NCBI RefSeq assembly: GCF_000585355.1
Contig: NZ_KK073873.1
Span: 1,700,703 to 1,764,702, forward strand
Source: Xylanibacter oryzae DSM 17970
Lineage (GTDB): Bacteria; Bacteroidota; Bacteroidia; Bacteroidales; Bacteroidaceae
Direction of reading: 5' to 3'
DNA: 64,000 nt
Part shown: one piece after another, positions 18,310 to 25,983 of the stretch
Layout: the number at the start of each line of letters is the position of its first letter
How positions within the stretch are numbered: the first letter of the stretch is position 1
The notes under the pieces: generated by a model
The model's database searches: none
Told to the model about the DNA's origin: nothing
Seen by the model: only the letters and a program-made list of their open reading frames with translations
Position numbers and translations under genes: made by a program

Positions 18310-18578
18310 GAAAAAATATATTTCAAAGGTTATCAACATAAAAAACGACATCATCAAGGTAGTTAACAGAATATTTTAAGGAAATAAGCGTTATAGAGAC
18401 TCTCAATTACAAACTTAAGGAAACAGCATAAATTGTAAACTCAAGGCATAAAACAATTGAGAGCCTCATAGTAAATACTTTTGGGGCTTTAGATGCTTAT
18501 TTTTTTTCAGAAGAAACCTACCTTTTCTGTATAATATACTATTAACACTATTCTGAATTTATAGAATTCAGGTTATTT
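18310..18578 (+). pseudogene. Decayed IS982-family remnant (right of HNH/ATPase pair)
   Basis: The plus strand in broken frames reads KVINIKNDI, then ALIETLNYKLKETA, a stop, IVNSRHKTIESLIVNTFGAL, then DAYFF. This matches the C-terminus of IS982 transposases (KLKNNM, IETINDELKNIA, HSRHRSFDNFIVNTLGALAAY). The right end, 18556-18578, is a degraded copy (about 16 of 23 positions) of the terminal repeat at 30784-30806, and it overlaps the stop codon of the 18573-19406 gene. It faces away from the left copy at 14489, so the two flank the HNH/ATPase genes as an inverted pair. The 18179-18309 stretch to the left holds no gene. Confidence 0.7.
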
Positions 18579-19406
18579 TTTATGTCTGCTATCCATAGTG
18601 TTTTCCAAGTCACTAAAGATTTCATTAAGACTGTGCTTGATATTAAATTTATTAATAGCCTGTGATATAGCCTTTGCTTCAGTTCCTAGTCCGTACTTCA
18701 TGATATTTTTTATTGCCATGTCACGGTTTATATTTCCACTTTCCAGTTTAAAATATCCGTTATAGAACATAGCTTCTAACACCGCAATTACATATTCTTT
18801 CTTACCATCTGCTATTCTTATTGGCGACTTAGCAAGAGGTTCTGTTCCAGACATTGTATCTCCATCCACAGTATCCAGCAACTCGTCTATATCACTAGAT
18901 ATAGATACGCTGCCTACGAAATAATCTGTGATAAAGTCTTTTACTTTACGACTTTCTACATATCCGAACCCTTTTCTGAATTCTTTGTCAAGGATTGTGT
19001 TTATCTTATTATCATGTTTCTCTATAGAGCGCTTAAGCAATCCTACCGCCGTAGAATATTTAACGTTTTCACCTCTCACCAGAATTTCTACCACACCTTG
19101 TATAATAGAACTTACAGCTAGGCAGATGTCAGCATCTTCAGCACCATCTAACTTATCGTTAAAATAGAGTTGTAAATCCTCCCAAAGACAGTCACAATAA
19201 CTCCTTGCCTCCAGATCTGTATAACCAATAATACTATCTATTGTGAACATACAATGATAAAAAAGTTCACAGGGAGACAAGGTAAAAGTTTTAGCCCTCT
19301 GACCTAGATGAAGACACGGACCACGAAAAGCCTTATAGATTATATTGTCTTCATACCTACCTTCTATGGCCTTTATTTCGTTTTTGCTGAATTGGTTCTT
19401 CATCAT
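18573..19406 (-). CDS. Unknown protein, second gene of a two-gene defence-island unit
   Basis: A 277-residue protein with no family I recognise. The N-terminal part is cysteine/aromatic rich (FRGPCLHLGQRAKTFTLSPC), followed by helices (ARSYCDCLWEDLQLYFNDKL; LAVSSIIQGVVEILVRGENV). The C-terminal part holds KKEYVIAVLEAMFYNGYF and a helical tail. No signal peptide; not an obvious enzyme. The first 50 bp overlap the upstream gene in another frame, a strong coupling. The stop codon lies inside the degraded end of an IS982 remnant, so the native C-terminus may have been changed. Met2, three bases on, is an equally good start. Confidence 0.7.
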   Translation of the reverse strand: MMKNQFSKNEIKAIEGRYEDNIIYKAFRGPCLHLGQRAKTFTLSPCELFYHCMFTIDSIIGYTDLEARSYCDCLWEDLQLYFNDKLDGAEDADICLAVSSIIQGVVEILVRGENVKYSTAVGLLKRSIEKHDNKINTILDKEFRKGFGYVESRKVKDFITDYFVGSVSISSDIDELLDTVDGDTMSGTEPLAKSPIRIADGKKEYVIAVLEAMFYNGYFKLESGNINRDMAIKNIMKYGLGTEAKAISQAINKFNIKHSLNEIFSDLENTMDSRHKK

Positions 19407-20367
19407 TATAGTCTTTCAGTAGTTCGTGTATACGATCTAACCATACCGTAAGCGCAAAGTTTCCATCCACGCTCTCATAGTTAAAATCTTTTTCTCCAAT
19501 CTCAAATTTTTCTATCACGCCATCTTCTACACCAAACTGTGCCATTATATCCATTCCATACTTATATACGCCGAATTTTCTAAATTTCACAGTCAGGTCA
19601 TAACCCTTCTGTGTCATACATATATTAGCCATATTAGTAAGGTCATCATACAAGTCATCCAGTTTTACTTCGCCCTCCCCTTCCGCATTCAGAGTAACAG
19701 CAGCCTGACTTTCAGACTTCTTTGCCAAAGCCGAAACTACAGTAATTATATCCGATGGATTAGGTTCTCGAAGTTCATCTTCTGATGAAAAATCTAAACG
19801 AACTTGTTTCACTACATCCTTAAACTTACTTCTTACATCATTTACAACCGTCCAAAACTGGTTTTTGTCCTTATGTTCCTTGTGCAATTCTAGTCCAATA
19901 CCATATGAACTAAGATTAATGCAAAAAGCTCTCTCGAATATTGTTTTAACTTTATCCGGATTGCTGTCGAAAGCCGATGATTTCTCAATTGCGATAAACT
20001 GCCTGCCCGGGCGATTATCTATAACTATGTGGCAAAAAGGATGATGCTCATGCGTAAAATCTTGTTTATGGTTGATCGTGTGTTTCACCTTATTATTTTC
20101 TATTGTCATAAGGATCACATTATTCCAAAGAGCCAAAATCTCATTATCGTAAGATTCTAACTCGCTAGTCATATTATCACCATTACCCGACGACTTCACC
20201 ACCGTCATTTTTACGTTGCTTTTTGCTACGAAAAAACTCCCGAAGCATTCTTCCGGAGTTTTATAAGGGGCTCGTTTAGCTCTTGCTTTAACTTCTGCAT
20301 CCTCAAAGATATCTTTTCTGCCCTCTAATACAGTTAATTTGTATTTATATATCGCAAATATTGGCAT
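19357..20367 (-). CDS. Unknown protein, first gene of a two-gene defence-island unit
   Basis: A 336-residue cytoplasmic protein with no recognised family. It opens MPIFAIYKYKLTVLEGRKDI, which looks like an edge beta strand followed by DIFEDAEVKARAKRAPYKTP. Middle segments include HHPFCHIVIDNRPGRQFIAI and SAFDSNPDKVKTIFERAFCI; the C-terminus is acidic then basic (EEPIQQKRNKGHRR). It could be an infection-sensing or scaffold component by location only. The 50-bp overlap with the next gene and a promoter box 99 bp upstream suggest a self-contained two-gene unit between the Septu-like pair and the methyltransferase operon. Confidence 0.7.
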   Translation of the reverse strand: MPIFAIYKYKLTVLEGRKDIFEDAEVKARAKRAPYKTPEECFGSFFVAKSNVKMTVVKSSGNGDNMTSELESYDNEILALWNNVILMTIENNKVKHTINHKQDFTHEHHPFCHIVIDNRPGRQFIAIEKSSAFDSNPDKVKTIFERAFCINLSSYGIGLELHKEHKDKNQFWTVVNDVRSKFKDVVKQVRLDFSSEDELREPNPSDIITVVSALAKKSESQAAVTLNAEGEGEVKLDDLYDDLTNMANICMTQKGYDLTVKFRKFGVYKYGMDIMAQFGVEDGVIEKFEIGEKDFNYESVDGNFALTVWLDRIHELLKDYNDEEPIQQKRNKGHRR

Positions 20368-20465
20368 CTATAAAGAGTTTATTTGTTTATTATTGTTATT
20401 GCATTTCTACTACACGAATTACAATACACAAAAGCATTTTGCAATTTCATTTTCAAAATGAAGCA

Positions 20466-20473
20466 CAAAATTA
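20466..20473 (-). promoter_or_regulatory. Putative -7 box for the unknown two-gene unit
   Basis: The minus strand reads TAATTTTG in the 215-bp gap after the GIY-YIG gene. It suggests the two unknown genes are not simply the tail of the methyltransferase operon. A small CATTTTcAAAATG palindrome lies beside it at 20449-20461. Confidence 0.4.
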
Positions 20474-20582
20474 ACGAAAAAATATTTAAAAACCTAATAT
20501 TTATTGAGAAATAATCACAATATATAAATTAATACATTCACTTCGGTATTTACCAAAATATTAAGAATTGCATTCACAAGAG

Positions 20583-21806
20583 TTATACCTCATTAATTAA
20601 ATGTTCAAGAATGCTACCTAAATGATATTCCACCATCCCTTCGTTATAAGTGATATCAGTCACTTCTACTATTGCACTCTCGCTATTTTTATTATATCCC
20701 ACGTGTAGACGAATGACATCATAACGTCTAAGATACCGCTTGCCATCTGTTTCATCTATATAAGTATACTTATTAAGTTTCGTTTGCTTCAATTCACGGT
20801 ATTCTATTTTCTTTTCGCCTTTCATAATCTCATCAAAGAATACTTTCTTAATGTTCAGCGTCAAAACCTTCATACCCGTTGTGTCAAATACAGACTCTGA
20901 CTTGACAATTGTCTTTTCCAAACACATCATCTGCGAATTATATGAATATTTAGTAATACTCCCATCCAATATTTTCTTGATAATTGTATCAATTACAGGC
21001 AGAGGTACCACATACCATTCTTTTGGATGACATACATTACCGGCGTTATCTGTTATACTTATTTGCATCTGAACAGTATCAAGCACTTGATGAATCAATG
21101 TTTCAAATACATGACTGTTCAAGTTTACTATCTTGTAAGAAGCTTCTATTTTTACAGGTGCCATAAGATAAGTAGGGTCTTTTGCTGCATCTGTGATTCT
21201 TTCTTCTACAGTATTTACGGTGAAACCTATCTTATAAAGATATTTCTGATTAGCAATCTCAGGAACCTGTGAAAGTGAACTCAACACATAGATATATCCG
21301 GTCACTTTATCTTCAGTAGATAGACGGCAATCAGCCATCATTGATTGGTCAGTTTCCTCTTGCGTTTCAGTGATGGCATAGCCATTACCTACCACACTTT
21401 TACGAAGTGTCTGAAGTAATATATCAGATTCAGTTCCATTTTCGAATATACAACGAGTACGGCCATCCATCAAGCCATTTGTTGACTTACTCAATTCACC
21501 TGTTTGCTCCAGCAATAGTATTTGTCCTTCAATCACATAGAAATGTCCGGCACTAAAATTATAAGTTTTTGTCACCTTAATCAAGCTGCGTCTACCTGCT
21601 TTCAGATCGGCATGTACTTGATTGAATAGATCCTGATAATTTCCGAAGTTTTCGCAAACTTTTCGTTGAGCAACATAATCAGGTTTACTTTTCTCAACCT
21701 GGACCCTTTTCATATCGGCAGGTATATCAAAGAGCGATTTCTCTTTGTCTGATATATCCAATATTGGATCATTCAATATTTCATCAAGTTCTTTATCAAT
21801 ATCCAT
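20583..21806 (-). CDS. GIY-YIG (T5orf172-type) nuclease fused to ASCH domain
   Basis: A 407-residue fusion. Residues 1-35 carry ELDEILNDPILD, a motif shared with the 89-residue protein just upstream. Residues 43-145 are a beta-rich domain (NFGNYQDLFNQVHADLKAGR; RTRCIFENGTESDILLQ). The GIY-YIG nuclease spans about 168-270: GYIYVLSSL, YLYKIGFT, EERI, and the catalytic-type Glu in HVFETLIHQVL. The ASCH domain (about 312-405; MKVLTLNIKKVFFDEIMKGE, KIEYREL, YDVIRLHVGY) is a PUA-like fold linked to binding RNA or modified bases. Last gene of the methyltransferase/helicase operon, one base after the preceding stop. It probably supplies the cleavage activity. Confidence 0.82.
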   Translation of the reverse strand: MDIDKELDEILNDPILDISDKEKSLFDIPADMKRVQVEKSKPDYVAQRKVCENFGNYQDLFNQVHADLKAGRRSLIKVTKTYNFSAGHFYVIEGQILLLEQTGELSKSTNGLMDGRTRCIFENGTESDILLQTLRKSVVGNGYAITETQEETDQSMMADCRLSTEDKVTGYIYVLSSLSQVPEIANQKYLYKIGFTVNTVEERITDAAKDPTYLMAPVKIEASYKIVNLNSHVFETLIHQVLDTVQMQISITDNAGNVCHPKEWYVVPLPVIDTIIKKILDGSITKYSYNSQMMCLEKTIVKSESVFDTTGMKVLTLNIKKVFFDEIMKGEKKIEYRELKQTKLNKYTYIDETDGKRYLRRYDVIRLHVGYNKNSESAIVEVTDITYNEGMVEYHLGSILEHLINEV

Positions 21807-21807
21807 T

Positions 21808-22077
21808 TTAGTCCTCCTTCAATAGGTTTAAACGGTCATAAGCTTCCAATCCGGCACTTTTATCTCGTCTCAATGCTGCTAAAGAGCGAGCCATAATTTT
21901 CTCTTTTAAATCACCGTCGTTTTGCGGTATTCGATTGCCGTTAGCCTCCGACCAATCTGCTATCTCCAGAAGAGTTTTAACCCTTCTGTCATCTGCTGTG
22001 ATTGCGGCTGCCTTAGGGCGGACATTATCCAGAATTGGATCATCAAATAATTTCAATAATTCATTAGGCCATTCCAT
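21808..22077 (-). CDS. Small protein sharing a DPILD motif with the GIY-YIG nuclease
   Basis: An 89-residue protein. The N-terminus ELLKLFDDPILD parallels ELDEILNDPILD at the start of the downstream nuclease, followed in both by a K- and R-containing stretch (DDRRV versus DMKRV). The rest is helical (KTLLEIADWSEANGNRIPQN; ARSLAALRRDKSAGLEAYDR). In some other bacteria I recall a comparable segment at the front of T5orf172 GIY-YIG proteins, so this may be a separated N-terminal domain; I have not checked that. It lies 2 bp after the helicase stop and 1 bp before the nuclease start, so it is tightly coupled to both. Confidence 0.75.
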   Translation of the reverse strand: MEWPNELLKLFDDPILDNVRPKAAAITADDRRVKTLLEIADWSEANGNRIPQNDGDLKEKIMARSLAALRRDKSAGLEAYDRLNLLKED

Positions 22078-22079
22078 AG

Positions 22080-24116
22080 TTATTCTTCTTTTTCAGGTTC
22101 ATAATCCAATCCCATCATCTTACGTATTTTGAGATTCTTAATTATTTGCAACGCACAAGCTAATTCACATGTTTTCGGATTAGGATCATTAACCGAAGGC
22201 TGTTGGCCATCATGCTCTGCCATCCACCTTCTCAATGGACCTTTAAAAAGCTTGATAGCCATTTCTATTGGCATATCAAATTTCTGTTCAGCAATCGTAT
22301 CTTGAATAATCTTAAGTGTAGGCGCATCCACTGTTTTCGACAGTACCTGATAAGCACGCTGGAACGGATTGATGGTATCTATCAGATTGATACTTAATTT
22401 GTCTATATTAATAAAACGGTTGGTCAGTTTAAGCAGACGATTTCCTTCGCTCTCCTGTTCATCATCATTGACTTTAATATCAGTAATGTCTATAGGATTA
22501 CCCTTTTCATCCACAATATCATTACCCTTTATTATTGTATCAAGTAGTACACGTTGACGAACCTCCTCCACTTCAGATTCTGTCAGGTCAGGATATTTTT
22601 CACGTATCACTTTCGGAATCAGATGTTGTGTGATAGCTTCAGCTGTAGTGCTTCCGCTGATAGCTTTCACCACCAAGTCATCTTGCAGTATGCTAGCTTT
22701 TAGGTCGTCTAGCTGTTCTGCTACTATCTGCTTGGTTTTAACACTTGAGAGAGGTTTAAGTCCCTCAACAACTATTGTATGGACAGTGTCGTCATCTTGG
22801 TCTGTTTTATCCTCTTTAGTAGTTTTAAAATGCCAACTTGGAGCCATAACCTGCTCCATTAACAAAGAAGCTGTTATGGCCTTCAGAAAATCGTTTACTG
22901 CCACCTTTACGTCAGGCTGATCTGCATCAGGCATGGCTATCATATTGATAAAACGCGCTGTTTCCTTGCCTTCACTATCGCGAGTGCATCTACCAATAAT
23001 CTGCACTACCTCTGTCAGTGAACCTCTTACACCAATAGTAAGACAGGTGTCACACCATTCCCAGTCGAAACCTTCTTTGGCAGTACCGAGAGCAATTATG
23101 ATATCCATATCATCTGCCTTCTTAATCTTATCTAGATAAGCATAAACTCTATCACGTGTTTTGGCATCATCATCCACCAAGTCTGCCACCTTCAGCAGTC
23201 GCCCATCCTTTGTACGAAGCGTATATATACCATTATTGTAGTCGTGCTTCACTTCTTCACCTATCAGGTGCATTATCTCTGCCACTTCAGAGTACTTGCC
23301 TCTTGCCGTAGATGCTCTACTATTAACAGAAGGTATGTGTATGATGGTCTTATGGTGTGTGTCCAGCACTTCTGTGAGATGATCGAGATATACCCCTTTA
23401 TAAAAATGATAGCCAAGTACAAGATTTTTCAAATAATTGTATCCGTTCAACTGTTGATAATAGTTATAAGTGACGGGATAAAACTTTGCTTCGTCTTCGG
23501 CTCTTAATACAGGTATTCCGTCTCCACGAAAGTAACTGCCTGTCATAGCTACAATATGTCCTGTAGAGCTGTTCATCACACGGCGCACAATATCGCCCAA
23601 TCCACTATTCGCATCAGCACTCGTATGGTGGAACTCATCAATAGCTAGCAGGCAATCATTCCAGTCAGCGTCATCAAGCTGTTTCATGGCATTGCGGAGT
23701 GTGGCATGAGCACAAACCAGAATCTTACTTTCAGAACCATACATGAATTCACAGAATCTGCCGGCCTTATCATTTTCGTTTACACCCGACGAACACAAGT
23801 CAAAATAAGGTGCAACTTTCCAATCGGCGAAGAATCCTGATTTGATCAGATTGGTATTTCTGAATGACCGGCCAATACTCTTTTCGGGTACAGCCACAAC
23901 AATTTTCTTAATACCCTGATTAGCTAATTTGTCAAGTGCAATAAACATCAATGCGCGACTCTTTCCACTTGCCGGAGGAGCTTTTATAAGCAAGAATCGT
24001 TTATCTCTAAATTGATATGCCTTAGCTTGCATTTCGCGCATACCTAAAGCATCTACATTGGCAGACCGCCCGGTCTGAGCATATTTGATATCTACGAAAT
24101 TGTTATTATTCTGCAT
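22080..24116 (-). CDS. SF2 DEAD/DEAH-type helicase of the restriction-like operon
   Basis: A 678-residue superfamily 2 helicase. Motif I is APPASGKS at 46-53, motif II LAIDEFHHTS (DExH), motif III MTGSYFRGD, and motif VI VQIIGRCTRD with the arginine finger. The C-terminal 250 residues hold an acidic linker (KEDKTDQDDDTVHTI) and a helical domain, probably protein-binding. The type resembles the translocase part of type I/III restriction enzymes, but no nuclease domain is fused. It overlaps the RhuM gene by 11 bp and sits 2 bp from the 89-residue gene. Likely role: translocase between the methyltransferase's target recognition and the GIY-YIG nuclease. Confidence 0.9.
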   Translation of the reverse strand: MQNNNNFVDIKYAQTGRSANVDALGMREMQAKAYQFRDKRFLLIKAPPASGKSRALMFIALDKLANQGIKKIVVAVPEKSIGRSFRNTNLIKSGFFADWKVAPYFDLCSSGVNENDKAGRFCEFMYGSESKILVCAHATLRNAMKQLDDADWNDCLLAIDEFHHTSADANSGLGDIVRRVMNSSTGHIVAMTGSYFRGDGIPVLRAEDEAKFYPVTYNYYQQLNGYNYLKNLVLGYHFYKGVYLDHLTEVLDTHHKTIIHIPSVNSRASTARGKYSEVAEIMHLIGEEVKHDYNNGIYTLRTKDGRLLKVADLVDDDAKTRDRVYAYLDKIKKADDMDIIIALGTAKEGFDWEWCDTCLTIGVRGSLTEVVQIIGRCTRDSEGKETARFINMIAMPDADQPDVKVAVNDFLKAITASLLMEQVMAPSWHFKTTKEDKTDQDDDTVHTIVVEGLKPLSSVKTKQIVAEQLDDLKASILQDDLVVKAISGSTTAEAITQHLIPKVIREKYPDLTESEVEEVRQRVLLDTIIKGNDIVDEKGNPIDITDIKVNDDEQESEGNRLLKLTNRFINIDKLSINLIDTINPFQRAYQVLSKTVDAPTLKIIQDTIAEQKFDMPIEMAIKLFKGPLRRWMAEHDGQQPSVNDPNPKTCELACALQIIKNLKIRKMMGLDYEPEKEE

Positions 24117-25113
24117 GGTCCTTTATATTCTCTAGTAAATTGTTCAGTTCATCCAAATCATCTTGATCAGCTTTCTTTGCATCCTCGATTTTCCGTCTTT
24201 TGTCGAACTCGTCAAATCTGGTGGCGGCAATCTTTTCCATTTCTGCGTTAGAAATACTCCCTTTCGATTTAAGTATATCCTTACCTTGAAATGATAATAA
24301 GCCGTTTACATTTTCCCGCCAGAAATCTAACGTAAGGTCTTTACGCTCTTTCACCCTCATTTCTGCTGAATCCAAAAATAGCACAGTGAGTCTGTTCAGT
24401 GAGTCTATCTCATCTGAGTTCAAATAGTTTTTGGCGATAACTACATCTCCCTTTCTCACTATTTTACCTTTCCATGATGTCAATGACATGTTGGGGGCAG
24501 ATGAATCAGCTCTCGAAACTATTATCTCGGCAGCAGTTTGGTGAGTAACAGCATATAAAAGTTTATTTTGAGTTTCAGCAAAAAACATCTCTGTAGCTTT
24601 GTCGGTTGCATCATAATCACTGCTTAGTTTCAGTAAGTCTTTTACTTTTTGATAGAATCTCTTTTCAGAAGCGCGTATTTCTCTGATTCTTTCCAGCAAT
24701 TCATCAAAGTAGTCTGGTCTACCATCCGGATTTTTCAGTCGTTCATCATCCATGGTAAATCCTTTAATCATATATTCTTTCAGGTGCTGGTTTGCCCAAA
24801 TCCTAAATTGAGTACCTCGCTTACTTCTTACTCTGAATCCGACAGCCAATATCATATCAAGAGAGTAGAATTTTACGTTATATTTTTTACCGTCTGTGGC
24901 AGTTATTAAGTAATTCTTAATAACTGAGTTTTCATATAACTCTTTATCTTTCAATATGTTATTAATATGGATGTTGATGTTCGGAACTGAGGTGGCAAAA
25001 AGTTCAGCCATCTGATTTTGGTTCATCCACACCTGACCGTCTTTAGCCATCAATGCCACCTTTACCTTACCATCGGCGGTGTTATAGAATATTATATTTT
25101 GTTCATTCTCCAT
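24106..25113 (-). CDS. RhuM-family protein
   Basis: A 335-residue protein of the RhuM family. The N-terminus is a Bro/RhaT-like DNA-binding domain (VKVALMAKDGQVWMNQNQMA; SVPNINIHINNILKDKEL) with the conserved YSLDMILAVGFRVRSKRGTQ block and WANQHLKEYMIKGFTMDDER. The start at 25113 (MENEQNIIFYN) overlaps the upstream stop by 11 bp and follows a purine-rich AAGAAG; MKKTMENEQ from 25125 is the alternative. The family commonly sits inside type I restriction loci, but its function is not settled; regulation or phage sensing is inferred. Confidence 0.9.
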   Translation of the reverse strand: MENEQNIIFYNTADGKVKVALMAKDGQVWMNQNQMAELFATSVPNINIHINNILKDKELYENSVIKNYLITATDGKKYNVKFYSLDMILAVGFRVRSKRGTQFRIWANQHLKEYMIKGFTMDDERLKNPDGRPDYFDELLERIREIRASEKRFYQKVKDLLKLSSDYDATDKATEMFFAETQNKLLYAVTHQTAAEIIVSRADSSAPNMSLTSWKGKIVRKGDVVIAKNYLNSDEIDSLNRLTVLFLDSAEMRVKERKDLTLDFWRENVNGLLSFQGKDILKSKGSISNAEMEKIAATRFDEFDKRRKIEDAKKADQDDLDELNNLLENIKDHAE

Positions 25114-25975
25114 TGTCTTCTTCATTTTCTTTATCCTTATTAGGCAGTTGACTCTCAAAAAAACGTTTTGCGCTAAGGGGCGATATCACACTACGTCCTG
25201 TCTTCGACTCCAATTCCTTACGTGCCACAGCAGCTACATTTCCTCCCTCAGCAGCACACTTTGAATTTTCCGCTAAGCCTTGTGGATTCTTTACTTTGGT
25301 GATGCTTGTGGTTGACAATTCGGCAAGCATATTCAATACCAACTCTTCGTTGGTCATATTATCGCGTAGATTCTCTTTCTTCAATCCTTTTAGCTGTTTG
25401 TATTCTTTGGCTGACAATCCGACCCACGAATTATAAATAATGTCTGTCAGTGTAGCAAATTCCTGACCTTCCTTCACTTCGTGGCTTTTCCATTGGTCGG
25501 TAAGGCCTTTGCGTATCTCTATTGACTTCAGACGTTGGTTTATCCAATTATCTGAATAACCCAACCGCCGGTAATCTTCGAGTGCTTGATGGATTGAGAG
25601 TTCTGGGTCTTGCAACTGGTCAAGACGTTGGCGTGCTACCTCTGCCATCCACAGTTTGAATGGTTCAGCTTTGGGCGAAGGAATAGACTGTATAAGACGA
25701 AACAGTTGTTCTGTATCAGCAACATCGGTAAGTCGCATCTTGCCGTCGGCAGCATGCATTTTCAACTGGTGACAATTTGTCACCGTTTCATTTCCTTCCT
25801 CTTTCAAGCGTTGCTTTAACTTGTTCCAATATTTACGTGCAGTGAGATAGTCTTTACTCTCGGTCAGCACAGCCACCACATCTACAATGGAGAAATACCA
25901 TTTCTCTTCTTTGTCGTCCCACACCATGCGGACTTTCTTTTCCTCAAATAGTTTGATTGCTTCTTTCTTTGTCAT
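25103..25975 (-). CDS. BRO-N / DinD-like protein
   Basis: A 290-residue protein with a Bro-N domain of the kind found in DinD and phage antirepressors. N-terminus: KEEKWYFSIVDVVAVLTESK, ARKYWNKLKQRLKEEG, then KMRLTDVADTEQLFRLIQSI, PSPKAEPFKLWMAEVARQRL and the DinD-like RKGLTDQWKSHEVKEGQEFA, TLTDIIYNSWVGLSAKEYKQ. DinD of E. coli is LexA-regulated and antagonises RecA; a similar role here is a guess. It lies 8 bp after the methyltransferase stop and overlaps the RhuM start. Two Bro-related proteins side by side in a restriction-like operon is notable. Confidence 0.88.
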   Translation of the reverse strand: MTKKEAIKLFEEKKVRMVWDDKEEKWYFSIVDVVAVLTESKDYLTARKYWNKLKQRLKEEGNETVTNCHQLKMHAADGKMRLTDVADTEQLFRLIQSIPSPKAEPFKLWMAEVARQRLDQLQDPELSIHQALEDYRRLGYSDNWINQRLKSIEIRKGLTDQWKSHEVKEGQEFATLTDIIYNSWVGLSAKEYKQLKGLKKENLRDNMTNEELVLNMLAELSTTSITKVKNPQGLAENSKCAAEGGNVAAVARKELESKTGRSVISPLSAKRFFESQLPNKDKENEEDNGE

Positions 25976-25983
25976 AGCATGAT

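Noticed and set aside
18361..18520. Possible retron msr/msd RNA next to the ATPase/HNH pair: long inverted repeats (CTCTCAATT/AATTGAGAG inside AAATAAGC/GCTTATTT).
   Set aside because: No reverse transcriptase gene is nearby, and the plus strand reads as a broken IS982 transposase C-terminus (ALIETLNYKLKETA, SRHKTIESLIVNTFGAL).
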